Source: Streptomyces sp. WMMC940 (GTDB lineage: Bacteria; Actinomycetota; Actinomycetes; Streptomycetales; Streptomycetaceae). From it: a stretch of 64,000 nt of DNA. Each line of letters starts with the position of its first letter. Position 1 is the first letter of the stretch. The position numbers and the translations under genes were made by a program. Below are positions 1-8,628 of this stretch, piece by piece. Below the pieces are notes generated by a model, which did no database searches, was not told where the DNA came from, and saw only the letters and a list, made by a program, of their open reading frames with translations. The stretch lies in assembly GCF_027460265.1 (NCBI RefSeq), contig NZ_JAPZBC010000001.1:1612001-1676000 (forward strand), given 5' to 3'.

Positions 1-127
1 CCGCGGGATCGCCGGGTGCGGCGGCGTGCGCGGTCTGGCCGAGCGGAGCGAGCAGGGCGGCGGCGACCGCTGCGGCGAGCAGAGGTCTGCGCGGGGATCC
101 GGGCAGCGTGGGTCGAGGCTGGGACAC
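1..127 (-). CDS. Secreted protein, N-terminus only (partial at left edge)
   Basis: A leftward reading frame starts with GTG at 127 behind a good ribosome binding site (AGGAG, 6-nt spacer). It encodes a classic Streptomyces signal peptide. After a twin-arginine n-region (PRRPL) comes an Ala/Leu hydrophobic stretch and a likely cleavage site after AHA at about residue 34. Only 42 codons lie in the window, so the mature protein is unknown. The twin arginine makes Tat export possible, but the motif is not strong. It is transcribed divergently from the aminopeptidase at 337. I am fairly sure this is a real gene start and unsure of everything else. Confidence 0.7.
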   Translation of the reverse strand, partial: MSQPRPTLPGSPRRPLLAAAVAAALLAPLGQTAHAAAPGDPA

Positions 128-336
128 CGGTGTCTCCTGTGTGGGAGGTGGCTGGGGGGTGAGTCAGCGGTGCGGTGGTCGCGAACTCCGTTGCGACACC
201 AGGAGGATTGGCCGCATCCGAAGCAGCGCGATGTGACCCGTAACATAGTAATGTGAAATTGCACTGACAACCCCTCAGTACCGCTCCGTAGGCGCGGATT
301 CGGGGATTCACGGATTCCAGGACTCGAGGAGTCGAG
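128..336. promoter_or_regulatory. Divergent intergenic region with an AT-rich promoter-like stretch
   Basis: This separates the divergent secreted-protein gene and the pepP-like gene. Around 238-262 it is markedly AT-rich for this genome, with ACAT and ATGT half-sites flanking AGTA, as expected for a promoter. I cannot assign -35 and -10 boxes with confidence. Nothing coding was seen; a short rightward frame at 26-256 is unconvincing. Confidence 0.3.
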
Positions 337-1722
337 ATGGCCGGCAGTGACCCTCTCCCCCAGCGCCTCCGCACCGGCAGCCACGACCTGCCGGTTTCCG
401 CGGAGTTGGCGGCGTTCATGACCGGGTGCTGGGCGGAGCGCACGTTGCCCACCGATGCCCGCGTCGCGGCCCGTGACATGACGCCGGTGCGGCGGGCCCG
501 GCTCTCGGCCCGCTTCCCCGGTGAGCGGCTGCTGGTTCCGGCCGGGGAGGTGAAGGTCCGCTCCAACGACTGCGACCACCGCTTCCGCCCGCACAGCGCG
601 TACGCCTGGCTGACGGGACTGACCGGCGAGGACCAGCACGGCCATGTGCTGGTCCTGGAGCCGTCGGGTCCGGGCGGCGGGCACGAGGCCGTGCTGTACG
701 TCCGCCCCCGGCCGGTGCGGGCCGCCGGTGACGACACCTTCTACCGGGACCGTCGGTACGGGGAGTTCTGGGTGGGCCGGCGGCCCGACCTGGCCGAGGC
801 CGAGCGGTTGACGGGCGTCCGGTGCGTCCACCTCGACGATCTCGGGCTGCTGCCTCCCGGCCGCGACGCCGCGTCCGATCCCGTGCTCGCCGCGGCCCTC
901 GCCGAGCTCCGGCTGGTCAAGGACCGCTGGGAGATCGGTGAGTTGCAGCGTGCCGTCGACCACACGGCGGCCGGTTTCGAGGACGTCGTCCGTGCGCTGC
1001 CGCGTGCGCTCGCCCATCCGCGCGGTGAGCGGCTGGTCGAGGGGGTGTTCGGGCTGCGGGCCCGGCTGGAGGGCAACGGCACGGGCTACGAGACCATCGC
1101 CGCTTCAGGCGCGCACGCGTGTGTGCTCCACTGGACCCGCAATGACGGCCGTCTCGACCCGTCGGAGTTGCTGCTGCTCGACGCGGGTGTCGAGACGGAC
1201 ACCCTCTACACGGCGGACGTCACCCGCACCCTGCCGTTGTCCGGCCGCTTCTCGCCCGTGCAGCGGCGGGTGTACGAACTCGTCCTCGCCGCGCAGGAGG
1301 CGGGCATGGCCGCGCTGCGGCCGGGAAGCCCGTTCCGCGACTTCCACCGCGCCTGCGTGCGGGTGATCGCGGAGGGTCTGGCGGACTGGGGGGTGCTGAA
1401 GGACCGGGAGGGCGACCTCCACCGCCGGTACACGCTGTGCAGCAGCGGCCACATGCTGGGGCTCGACGTGCACGACTGCGCCCGGGCGCGTGCCGAGGCG
1501 TACCTCGACGGGGTCCTGGAGGAGGGTCAGGTGCTGACGGTGGAGCCGGGTCTGTACTTCCAGCCCGACGACGGGACACTGCCGCCCGAGTTGCGTGGGA
1601 TCGGGGTGCGCATCGAGGACGATCTGGTGGTGACGGCGGACGGGGCGCGGCTGATGTCGGGGGCGCTGCCGCGTGTGCCGGAGGCCGTCGAGGCGTGGAT
1701 GGGTTCGCTGCTGGAGGGCTGA
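337..1722 (+). CDS. pepP: M24-family Xaa-Pro aminopeptidase
   Basis: Aminopeptidase P family metallopeptidase of 461 residues, removing N-terminal residues that precede proline in the cytoplasm. All five metal ligands are visible in the C-terminal pita-bread domain: Asp in LLDAGVE, Asp in TADVTRT, His in SSGHMLGLDVHD, Glu in VEPGLYF and Glu in VRIEDDLVV. The N-terminal half (about 1-180) matches the creatinase-like N domain. Length is typical of PepP. The ATG at 337 follows a GAGGAG site at 326-331. The gene stands alone and converges on the Rid-family gene at 1756. Family and enzyme class are secure; the natural substrate is not known. Confidence 0.9.
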   Translation: MAGSDPLPQRLRTGSHDLPVSAELAAFMTGCWAERTLPTDARVAARDMTPVRRARLSARFPGERLLVPAGEVKVRSNDCDHRFRPHSAYAWLTGLTGEDQHGHVLVLEPSGPGGGHEAVLYVRPRPVRAAGDDTFYRDRRYGEFWVGRRPDLAEAERLTGVRCVHLDDLGLLPPGRDAASDPVLAAALAELRLVKDRWEIGELQRAVDHTAAGFEDVVRALPRALAHPRGERLVEGVFGLRARLEGNGTGYETIAASGAHACVLHWTRNDGRLDPSELLLLDAGVETDTLYTADVTRTLPLSGRFSPVQRRVYELVLAAQEAGMAALRPGSPFRDFHRACVRVIAEGLADWGVLKDREGDLHRRYTLCSSGHMLGLDVHDCARARAEAYLDGVLEEGQVLTVEPGLYFQPDDGTLPPELRGIGVRIEDDLVVTADGARLMSGALPRVPEAVEAWMGSLLEG

Positions 1723-1755
1723 CGCCGGGCGGCCCGCTCCGGCGGTCGACGGGGG

Positions 1756-2154
1756 TCAGGGCAGTACGGCGACTCCGTCGAGTTCGACGAGGGCTTGTTC
1801 GTCCCAGAGGCGTACGGCGCCGATGACCGCCATGGCGGGGTAGTCGCGGCCGGCGAGCCGGTGCCAGACGCGGCCGAGTGCGCCGGCGTGGCGGCGGTAG
1901 TCGGCGACGTCGGTGGCGTACACGGTGACGCGGGCGAGGTCGTGGGGGGTGCCGCCGGCCGCGGCGAGGGCGGCGAGGAGGTTGGTGAGGGCCGTTTCGA
2001 ACTGCTCGACGAGCCCGTCGCCGGTCACCTTGCCGTCGGCGTCGAGTGCGGTCTGGCCGGCGAGGAAGACCAGGCGGGAGCCGGTGGCGGCGACGGCGTG
2101 GGAGAACCCGCCGGCGGGTGACAGCCCGGGCGGGTTGATCCGTTCGAGGCTCAT
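1756..2154 (-). CDS. Rid-family (YjgF/UK114) protein, non-RidA subgroup
   Basis: A 132-residue Rid-family protein. Classical RidA hydrolyses reactive enamine/imine intermediates to ketones and ammonia. The start overlaps the stop of the upstream acyl-CoA dehydrogenase gene (ATGA), so the two are translationally coupled. The typical blocks are present (VFLAGQT; LARVTVYATDV; a C-terminal LVELDGVA). Where RidA proteins have the catalytic Arg in a PAR motif, this protein reads YPAMAV. It is therefore probably not a canonical imine deaminase but one of the arginine-less Rid subgroups often found with aromatic-amine catabolism. In this operon it may act on an amino-aromatic CoA intermediate; that is inference. 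Confidence 0.85.
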   Translation of the reverse strand: MSLERINPPGLSPAGGFSHAVAATGSRLVFLAGQTALDADGKVTGDGLVEQFETALTNLLAALAAAGGTPHDLARVTVYATDVADYRRHAGALGRVWHRLAGRDYPAMAVIGAVRLWDEQALVELDGVAVLP

Positions 2155-3305
2155 CGGGTGGTCTCCTCCGTGCCGGCGGTGGCGTACAGCTCCTTGGCGA
2201 TGATGCCGCGCTGGACCTCGCTGGCGCCTTCGTAGATGCGTGGGGCGCGCACTTCCCGGTAGAGGTGTTCGAGCAGATGGCCGCGCTGGAGTGCGCGTGC
2301 GCCGTGGAGTTGTACCGCTGTGTCGACGACGTACTGGGCGGTCTCGGTCGCGAACAGTTTGGCCATGGCGGAGCGGCGTGGCACGTCGGGGGCGCCGGCG
2401 TCGTAGGCGCAGGCGGCGGCGTGGACGAGGAGCCGGGCGGCTTCGGTCCGGGTGGCCATGTCGGCTGCCTGGTGGGAGACGGCCTGGAGGTTCTTGAGGG
2501 GGCCGCCGAAGGCGTTGCGGTGTGCGGTGTGGTGGAGGGTGGCGTCGAGTGCGGCCTGGGCCATGCCGACGGCGAAGGCGCCGACGCTCGGGCGGTAGAG
2601 GTTGAGGGTGTCCATGGCGACGCGGAAGCCGGCGCCGGGCCGGCCGAGGACGTCGTCGGGGGTGACGGGGACGCCGTCGAAGGTGAGGGCGCCGATCGGG
2701 TGGGGGGAGAGCATGTCGAGGGGGCGGCCGGTGAGGCCGGGGCGGTCGGCGGGGACGAGGAAGGCGGTGATGCCGCGGGCGCCGGGGGCTTCACCCGTGC
2801 GGGCGAAGACGGTGCAGAAATCGGCCTCGGGGGCGTTGGAGATCCACAGTTTCTCGCCGGTGAGGCGCCAGCCCGGGCCGTGCGGTTCGGCTGCGGCGTG
2901 GAGGGCGAGCGCGGCGGCGTCGGAGCCGGCGCCGGGCTCGCTGAGGGCGAAGGCGGCGACGGCGCGGCCCGCGGCGACGGCGGGCAGCCAGCGGTCGCGC
3001 TGGGCGGGGGTACCCGATCGGTGGAGCGGGTGGGCGCCGAGTCCCTGGAGGGCGAGGGCGGTCTCGGCCTCGGTGCAGCCGTGGGCGAGGGATTCGCGCA
3101 TCAGGCAGAGATCCAGTGCGCCGGCGGTGAAGAGTCGTGCCAGCAGGCCGACTTCACCGAGTGCGGTGAGGAGCGGCCGGTTGACACGGCCGGGTTCGCC
3201 CTTGTCGGCGAGGGGGCGCAGTCGTTCGGTGGCCAGGGTGCGCAGTTCGGCGCACCAGGCGGTCTGTGCCGGTTCGAGCGAGAATGCGGGCATCCGATTC
3301 CCCAC
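2151..3305 (-). CDS. Acyl-CoA dehydrogenase family protein
   Basis: FAD-dependent acyl-CoA dehydrogenase of 384 residues, oxidising the alpha-beta bond of a CoA thioester. Family motifs include FALSEPGAGSD (flavin/substrate binding), KLWISNAP, a central beta-barrel segment and the C-terminal helical domain. The catalytic base is probably Glu in the RIYEGASEVQR motif. It is divergent from the CoA ligase gene at 3439 and coupled to the Rid-family gene downstream. In this setting it probably acts on the ring-reduced aromatic CoA intermediate made by the monooxygenase/reductase encoded at 6145-8628. Family is certain, substrate inferred. Confidence 0.85.
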   Translation of the reverse strand: MGNRMPAFSLEPAQTAWCAELRTLATERLRPLADKGEPGRVNRPLLTALGEVGLLARLFTAGALDLCLMRESLAHGCTEAETALALQGLGAHPLHRSGTPAQRDRWLPAVAAGRAVAAFALSEPGAGSDAAALALHAAAEPHGPGWRLTGEKLWISNAPEADFCTVFARTGEAPGARGITAFLVPADRPGLTGRPLDMLSPHPIGALTFDGVPVTPDDVLGRPGAGFRVAMDTLNLYRPSVGAFAVGMAQAALDATLHHTAHRNAFGGPLKNLQAVSHQAADMATRTEAARLLVHAAACAYDAGAPDVPRRSAMAKLFATETAQYVVDTAVQLHGARALQRGHLLEHLYREVRAPRIYEGASEVQRGIIAKELYATAGTEETTR

Positions 3306-3377
3306 TTCCTGCGGCCGGATGACGGGGTGGGTGGCGCGGTTGAGCGGTGGCCTCGTGAAGCACGTTATCGCGGACTG

Positions 3378-3405
3378 TTGACTGTCGTCACCATCACGCT
3401 ACGCT
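3378..3405 (+). promoter_or_regulatory. Candidate sigma-70-type promoter for the CoA ligase-PaaX unit
   Basis: TTGACT at 3378-3383 and TACGCT at 3400-3405 are separated by 16 bp, about 34 bp upstream of the GTG start at 3439. The -35 element overlaps the palindrome at 3379-3391, an arrangement suited to repression. Identified by eye only. Confidence 0.45.
3379..3391. promoter_or_regulatory. Candidate operator TGACTGTCGTCAC (site 1)
   Basis: The 13-mer contains the inverted repeat TGAC-N4-GTCA. It lies between the divergent acyl-CoA dehydrogenase and CoA ligase genes. A second copy with the same TGACT-N3-GTCAC pattern lies at 9525-9537, upstream of the hydratase-hydroxylase operon of the same pathway. 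The PaaX-like repressor encoded at 5084 is the obvious candidate binder. Confidence 0.5.
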
Positions 3406-3438
3406 CATTGCGCGACCCCACCACGACAAGGGGGCGAA

Positions 3439-5079
3439 GTGGTGCTGACACCCTCGGCCGGCTCGGAGCTGACTCCTTCGGCTCATCACGACACGTTCGC
3501 GCGGGACCATCTGCCGCCGCGGGAGCAGTGGCCGCGGTTGCTGTTCGGGTTGCCGGAGCTGCGGTATCCGGAGCGGCTCAACTGCGGCGGGGAGTTGCTG
3601 GACGCCACGATCGAGCGCCACGGGGCCGGCCGTCCCGCGTTCCGGGACGGCGAGGGCGCCGTCTGGACGTACGGGGAACTGCGGGAGCGGGTCGACCGGA
3701 TCGCGCATGTGCTGATCGGTGAGCTGGGCGTGGTGCCCGGCAACCGGGTGCTGCTGCGGGGCCCGACGACGCCGTGGCTGGCCGCGTGCTGGCTCGCGGT
3801 GATGAAGGCGGGTGGGGTGGCGGTGACGGTGCTCGCCCAGCAGCGGGCCCGGGAGCTGGCCGTCATGTGTGACATCGCACAGGTGACGCACGCGTTGTGC
3901 GACGTCCGCTCCATGGACGATCTGGTGAAGGCGGAGGTGCCCGGGCTGCGGGTCACCGCGTTCGGCGGGGACGGGCCCGACGATCTGCTGCGGCTGGCGG
4001 AAGGCGGTCCGGCCGTGTTCCGGGCGGTGGAGACGGCGGCGGACGATGTGGCGCTGATCGCGTTCACGAGCGGGACGACGGGCCGGCCGAAGGGGTGCAT
4101 GCACTTCCACCGGGATGTGCTGGCCGTTGCCGACACGTTCTCGGCGCGGGTGCTGCGGCCGTCGCCTGACGATGTGTTCGCGGGGAGCCCTCCGCTCGGT
4201 TTCACGTTCGGTCTGGGCGGTCTGGTGGTGTTCCCGCTGCGGGCGGGAGCGTCGGCGCTGTTGCTGGAGCAGGCGGGACCGGGTCAGTTGCTGCCGGCGA
4301 TCGCCGAGCACCGGGTGTCGGTGCTGTTCACCGCGCCGACGGCGTACCGGGTGATGCTGGACGGTGTCGGCGGCCACGACGTCTCCTCGCTGCGGCGCTG
4401 CGTGTCCGCCGGGGAGAACCTGCCGGCCACGACCTGGCAGGCGTGGCGGGAGCGGACGGGGCTGCGGATCATCAACGGCATCGGGGCGACGGAGCTGCTG
4501 CACATCTTCATCTCGGCGGCGGACGGGGACATCCGGCCGGGGACGACGGGCGTTCCGGTCCCGGGTTGGGAGGCGCGGGTGGTGGACGGGGACTCCGGGG
4601 AGCCGGTGCCGGACGGTGAGCCGGGGCTGCTGGCGGTGCGGGGTCCGGTGGGCTGCCGCTACCTCTCGGATCGGCGGCAGGGCGTGTACGTGCGGAACGG
4701 CTGGAACCTGACGGGTGACACGTACGTACGGGAGCCGGACGGGTGGTTCCGCTATGTGGCCCGCGCCGACGACATGATCATCTCGGCGGGGTACAACATC
4801 GCGGGCCCGGAGGTGGAGGACGCTCTGCTCGCGCATCCGGACGTGGTGGAGGCGGCGGTGGTCGGCCGTGCCGACGAGCTGCGGGGCCAGATCGTGGCGG
4901 CGTACGTGGTGCTGCGGGAGGGTGCGGCGCGCGACGAGGCGGGGGCCGAGGCGCTGCGGGAGTTCGTGAAGACGCGTCTGGTGCCGTACAAGTGTCCGCG
5001 GGCGATCGTCTTCATGGACGCGTTGCCGCGCACGCCGACGGGGAAGCTGCAACGGTTCAGGTTGCGGGGCCTAGAGTGA
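3439..5079 (+). CDS. Benzoate/2-aminobenzoate-type CoA ligase (AMP-binding)
   Basis: Acyl-adenylate-forming enzyme of 546 residues that should activate an aromatic acid to its CoA thioester using ATP. The P-loop-like motif FTSGTTGRPKGC is followed by MHFHRD, as in benzoate- and 2-aminobenzoate-CoA ligases. Later motifs are NGIGATELLH, TGDTYVREPDGWF, the hinge region (ISAGYNIAGPEVED) and the catalytic C-terminal Lys in PTGKLQRF. Translation starts at GTG 3439 after an AAGGGGG site, though GTG at 3442 is also possible. The repressor gene follows after 4 nt. With the fused hydroxylase downstream, 2-aminobenzoate (anthranilate) or salicylate is the likely substrate. Confidence 0.85.
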   Translation: MVLTPSAGSELTPSAHHDTFARDHLPPREQWPRLLFGLPELRYPERLNCGGELLDATIERHGAGRPAFRDGEGAVWTYGELRERVDRIAHVLIGELGVVPGNRVLLRGPTTPWLAACWLAVMKAGGVAVTVLAQQRARELAVMCDIAQVTHALCDVRSMDDLVKAEVPGLRVTAFGGDGPDDLLRLAEGGPAVFRAVETAADDVALIAFTSGTTGRPKGCMHFHRDVLAVADTFSARVLRPSPDDVFAGSPPLGFTFGLGGLVVFPLRAGASALLLEQAGPGQLLPAIAEHRVSVLFTAPTAYRVMLDGVGGHDVSSLRRCVSAGENLPATTWQAWRERTGLRIINGIGATELLHIFISAADGDIRPGTTGVPVPGWEARVVDGDSGEPVPDGEPGLLAVRGPVGCRYLSDRRQGVYVRNGWNLTGDTYVREPDGWFRYVARADDMIISAGYNIAGPEVEDALLAHPDVVEAAVVGRADELRGQIVAAYVVLREGAARDEAGAEALREFVKTRLVPYKCPRAIVFMDALPRTPTGKLQRFRLRGLE

Positions 5080-5083
5080 TCAC

Positions 5084-5899
5084 GTGGCCGAGCAGCACAC
5101 TCCTCGTTCCCTGATCGTCACCCTGTACGGCGCGTACGGACGCGAGTCGGCGGGGCCGTTCGCGGTGGCGGAGCTGATCCGGCTGCTGGGGGCGGTGGGG
5201 GTGGACGCCCCTTCGGTGCGATCGTCGGTGTCGCGGCTGAAGCGGCGGGGGCTGCTCGTCCCGGAGCGGACGGGGGCCGGGGCGGCGGGCTATGCCCTGT
5301 CGGCCGACGCCCGGCAGCTGCTGGACGACGGCGACGAACGTATTTTCGGCCGCCGTGCGGCGTTGCTGTCGGACGGCTGGGTGCTGGCGGTGTTCTCGGT
5401 GCCGGAGGCGGAGCGGCACAAGCGGCATCTGCTGCGGTCGCGTCTCGGCCGGCTGGGGTTCGGCACGGCTGCGCCGGGGGTGTGGATCGCGCCGGCACGC
5501 TTCTACGAGGAGACGCGCCACACGCTGCGGCGGCTGCAGCTGGATCCGTACGTGGACCTGTTCCGGGGCGAGCATCTGGGGTTCGCGGCGACGGCCGAGG
5601 CGGTGGGGCGCTGGTGGGACCTGGCGGGGGTGGCCAAGCAGCACGAGGAGTTCTTGGACGCCCACGGCCCGGTGCTGCGGGCGTGGGAGTCGCGTGGGGA
5701 GACGCCGGCGGAGGAGGCGTACCGGGACTACCTGCTGGCGCTTGATTCGTGGCGCCGGCTCCCGTACGCGGACCCGGGGCTGCCGGCGGAGCTGTTGCCG
5801 GAGGACTGGCCGGGTGGGCGTTCGGCTGAGGTGTTCTCGGGGTTGCACGAGCGGCTGCGGGACGCGGGCGCGGGGTACGTCCGGCCTGACGGCGGGTGA
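5084..5899 (+). CDS. PaaX-family transcriptional repressor
   Basis: PaaX-type regulator of 271 residues. PaaX family members bind aromatic acyl-CoA esters and then release their operators. The N-terminal winged-helix region (about 8-75, with the PSVRSSVSRLKRRGLL recognition segment) and the PaaX-like central and C-terminal domains (PGVWIAPARF; RDYLLALDSWRRLPYADPGLP) are clear. It starts with GTG 4 nt after the ligase stop, so the two are cotranscribed. It probably controls the two TGAC-N4-GTCA sites at 3379 and 9525. The effector would be the CoA ester made by the ligase; this is inference from the family. Confidence 0.85.
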   Translation: MAEQHTPRSLIVTLYGAYGRESAGPFAVAELIRLLGAVGVDAPSVRSSVSRLKRRGLLVPERTGAGAAGYALSADARQLLDDGDERIFGRRAALLSDGWVLAVFSVPEAERHKRHLLRSRLGRLGFGTAAPGVWIAPARFYEETRHTLRRLQLDPYVDLFRGEHLGFAATAEAVGRWWDLAGVAKQHEEFLDAHGPVLRAWESRGETPAEEAYRDYLLALDSWRRLPYADPGLPAELLPEDWPGGRSAEVFSGLHERLRDAGAGYVRPDGG

Positions 5900-5991
5900 G
5901 CGGTCCGCGGTTGCGGAGGTTCGCCGCCGTCGCCGGCCGGGCCCTGCGCGGGCGGGTCGTCCCGACGGCCCGCGTCCGGCCGCGTCGCGGC

Positions 5992-6050
<59 letters not shown>

Positions 6051-6056
6051 CACGGT

Positions 6057-6127
6057 ACGGCTGCCGGTTCTCGTTCGGGATGCGGCTGCCGGTTCTCGTT
6101 TTCGGGATGCGGCTGCCGGTCCCGTTG
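6057..6127. repeat. Three degenerate 25-27-bp direct repeats
   Basis: Three copies of a unit beginning CGGCTGCCGGT and continuing TCTCGTT..CGGGATG start near 6057, 6082 and 6109. The first two are nearly identical apart from a 2-bp T insertion, and the third is truncated. They directly follow the 7-bp array in the same convergent intergenic region. Confidence 0.8.
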
Positions 6128-6144
6128 CCGCCCGGTCCGGTGGG

Positions 6145-8628
6145 TCAGGGCTTCGGTGTCCCGGTGAGGGTCAGGCGCGGCTTGGGGGCGTCGGTGCGGC
6201 CGGTCGGGGGTGTGCGGCTGCCGGCCCGGTAGGGCGCGGGCCAGGGTGCGGCGGGGCCGGCGTAGCCCTGCTCGGCGGCGGCGTGGAGCGTCCAGTGGGG
6301 GTCGTACAGGTGGGGCCTGGCCAGGGCGCAGAGGTCGGTGCGGCCTGCGAGGAGGAGGGAGTTGACGTCGTCCCAGGAGGAGATCGCGCCGACGGCGATG
6401 ACGGGGACGCGGAGGGTGTTGCGGATGCGGTCGGCGTAGGGGGTCTGGTAGGAGCGGCCGTACTCGGGGCGTTCGTCGGGGACGACCTGGCCGGTGGAGA
6501 CGTCGATGGCGTCGGCGCCGTGGGCGGCGAAGGCGCGGGCGATCTCCACGGCGTCGTCGGCCGTGGTGCCGCCGGCGGCCCAGTCGGTGGCGGAGATCCG
6601 GACGGTCATGGGCCGGTCGTCGGGCCAGATGTCGCGGACGGTGTCGAAGACGTGGAGGGGGTAGCGGAGGCGGTTGGCGAGGCTGCCTCCGTAGGCGTCG
6701 GTGCGGTGGTTGGTGAGGGGGGAGAGGAAGCCGGAGAGGAGGTAGCCGTGGGCGCAGTGGAGTTCGAGGAGGTCGAATCCGCTGTCGGCGGCGCGGCGGG
6801 CGGCGGCGGCGAACTGGTCGCGGACGAGGGTCAGTCCGGCGCGGTCGAGCTCGTGGGGTGTCTGGTTGACGCCGGGCCGGTACGGGAGGGGTGAGGCGGC
6901 GACGAGGGGCCAGTTGCCGTCGGGCAGGGGCTGGTCGATGCCTTCCCACATGAGCCGGGTGGACCCTTTGCGTCCGGAGTGGCCGAGTTGGACGCCGATG
7001 GCGGTGCCGGGTGCCTGTTCGTGGACGAAGTCGGTGACGCGGCGCCAGGCGGTGGTGTGCGCGTCGGTGTAGAGGCCGGCGCAGCCGGGGGTGATGCGGC
7101 CTTCGGCGCTGACGCAGACCATCTCGGTCATGACGAGTCCGGCTCCGCCGAGGGCCCGGGCACCGAGGTGGACGAGGTGGAAGTCCCCGGGGTTGCCGTC
7201 GTCGGCGGAGTACGTGTCCATGGGTGAGACGACCACGCGGTTGCGCAGGGTCAGCCGGCGAAGCCGCAGGGGTGTGAACATGGGCGGGGTGCCGGGCGGG
7301 CATCCGAAGTCGTCCTCGACGGTGCGGGTGAAGGCGGGGTCGCGCAGCCGGAGGTTGTCGTGGGTGACGCGGCGGCTGCGGGTGAGGAGGTTGAAGGCGA
7401 ACTGGCGGGGTGGCTGGTCGAGGTAGGTGTGGAGGTCCTCGAACCAGCGGAGGCTGGCGGCGGCGGCGCGCTGGGTCGATTCGACGACGGGGCGGCGTTC
7501 GGCCTCGTAGGCGGTGAGGGCGTCGGGGAGGCCGGGGTGCTCCTCGATGCAGGCGGCGAGGGCGAGGGCGTCCTCGACGGCGAGCTTGGTGCCGGAGCCG
7601 ATGGAGAAGTGCGCGGTGTGCGCGGCGTCGCCGAGGAGGACGGTGTTGCCGTGGGACCAGCGTTCGTTGACGACGGTGCGGAAGGCGGTCCAGGCGGAGT
7701 TGTTGCCGCGGAGGGGGCGGCCGCCGAGGGCTTCGGCGAAGATCTTGGCACAGCGTTCCGCTGACTGCTGCTCGTCGCATTCGTCGAGTCCGGCGGTGCG
7801 CCAGACCTCTTCGCGCATTTCGACGATGACGGTGGACGCTCCGGTGGTGCGGGGTTCGCCGGGGTGCTCCGTCTGCGGGTGGGGGTCGGGTTCCGGGCGC
7901 TCGAAGGGGTAGCCGTGGAGCTGCACGACGCCGTGTTCGGTCTCGGCGATGTCGAAGCGGAAGGCGTCGAGGGCGAAGTCGGCGGCGAGCCAGATGTATC
8001 GGCAGCGGTGGGTGGTGATGCGGGGGCGGAAGACGTCGGCGTGCGCGGTGCGGGTGGTGCTGTGGACGCCGTCGGCGGCGATGACGAGGTCGTGGTGGGC
8101 GGCGAGTTCGGCCGCGGGTGGGGCCGGGGTGCGGAAGCGCAGCTTCACGCCGAGTTCCCGGCAGCGGTCGTGGAGGACACGCAGGAGGGTGTGGCGGCCG
8201 AGTGCGGCGAATCCGTGTCCGCCGGAGGTGAGGGTGTGGCCGCGGTGGACGATGTCGATGTCGTCCCAGCGGACGAAGGCGCGTTGGAGTGCGCGGTGGA
8301 CGGTGGGGTCGGCGTGTTCGATGCCGCCGAGTGTCTCGTCGGAGAGGACGACTCCGAAGCCGAAGGTGTCGTCGGGGGCGTTGCGTTCCCAGACGGTGAT
8401 GTCGCGTGCGGGGTCGAGGCGTTTGAGGAGTGCGGCGGCGTAGAGGCCGCCGGGGCCACCGCCGACGACGGCGACTCGCAGGGGGGCGCTGCGGTGTGCT
8501 GCCCGGTCGGAGCCGGGGAGGAGGCGGGGGGCGTCCGGAGCGCCGGGCGTGCCCGGTGGGACCGATGTGCCCGAAGGCGTGGTGCCGGACGGGAGCGGGG
8601 CGTCCGGGGCGCAGGGCGGCGGGGTCAT
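6145..8628 (-). CDS. Fused FAD-monooxygenase / OYE-type reductase (2-aminobenzoyl-CoA or salicylyl-CoA hydroxylase)
   Basis: A bifunctional flavoprotein of 827 residues. After a Pro-rich leader of about 50 residues, the N-terminal half is a class A flavin monooxygenase (VAVVGGGPGGLYAA dinucleotide fold, GDAAHTAHFSIGSG FAD motif). The C-terminal half, from about residue 420, is an Old-Yellow-Enzyme-type NADH:flavin oxidoreductase (MFTPLRLRRLTLRNR; ELHCAHGYLLSGFLSPLTNHRTD). This fusion is known from 2-aminobenzoyl-CoA monooxygenase/reductase and the related salicylyl-CoA 5-hydroxylase. The ATG at 8628 overlaps the stop of the upstream hydratase gene (ATGA). The ligase, acyl-CoA dehydrogenase and Rid protein nearby favour anthranilate; salicylate remains possible. 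Confidence 0.8.
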   Translation of the reverse strand: MTPPPCAPDAPLPSGTTPSGTSVPPGTPGAPDAPRLLPGSDRAAHRSAPLRVAVVGGGPGGLYAAALLKRLDPARDITVWERNAPDDTFGFGVVLSDETLGGIEHADPTVHRALQRAFVRWDDIDIVHRGHTLTSGGHGFAALGRHTLLRVLHDRCRELGVKLRFRTPAPPAAELAAHHDLVIAADGVHSTTRTAHADVFRPRITTHRCRYIWLAADFALDAFRFDIAETEHGVVQLHGYPFERPEPDPHPQTEHPGEPRTTGASTVIVEMREEVWRTAGLDECDEQQSAERCAKIFAEALGGRPLRGNNSAWTAFRTVVNERWSHGNTVLLGDAAHTAHFSIGSGTKLAVEDALALAACIEEHPGLPDALTAYEAERRPVVESTQRAAAASLRWFEDLHTYLDQPPRQFAFNLLTRSRRVTHDNLRLRDPAFTRTVEDDFGCPPGTPPMFTPLRLRRLTLRNRVVVSPMDTYSADDGNPGDFHLVHLGARALGGAGLVMTEMVCVSAEGRITPGCAGLYTDAHTTAWRRVTDFVHEQAPGTAIGVQLGHSGRKGSTRLMWEGIDQPLPDGNWPLVAASPLPYRPGVNQTPHELDRAGLTLVRDQFAAAARRAADSGFDLLELHCAHGYLLSGFLSPLTNHRTDAYGGSLANRLRYPLHVFDTVRDIWPDDRPMTVRISATDWAAGGTTADDAVEIARAFAAHGADAIDVSTGQVVPDERPEYGRSYQTPYADRIRNTLRVPVIAVGAISSWDDVNSLLLAGRTDLCALARPHLYDPHWTLHAAAEQGYAGPAAPWPAPYRAGSRTPPTGRTDAPKPRLTLTGTPKP

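Noticed and set aside
26..256. Rightward 76-codon frame at the left edge
   Set aside because: It overlaps the signal-peptide start of the leftward gene at 1-127, is Arg/Gly-rich and ends in AT-rich promoter DNA; no ribosome binding site.
2265..3722. Rightward 485-codon Gly/Glu-rich frame
   Set aside because: Antisense shadow of the acyl-CoA dehydrogenase and ligase starts; low complexity, no domain character.
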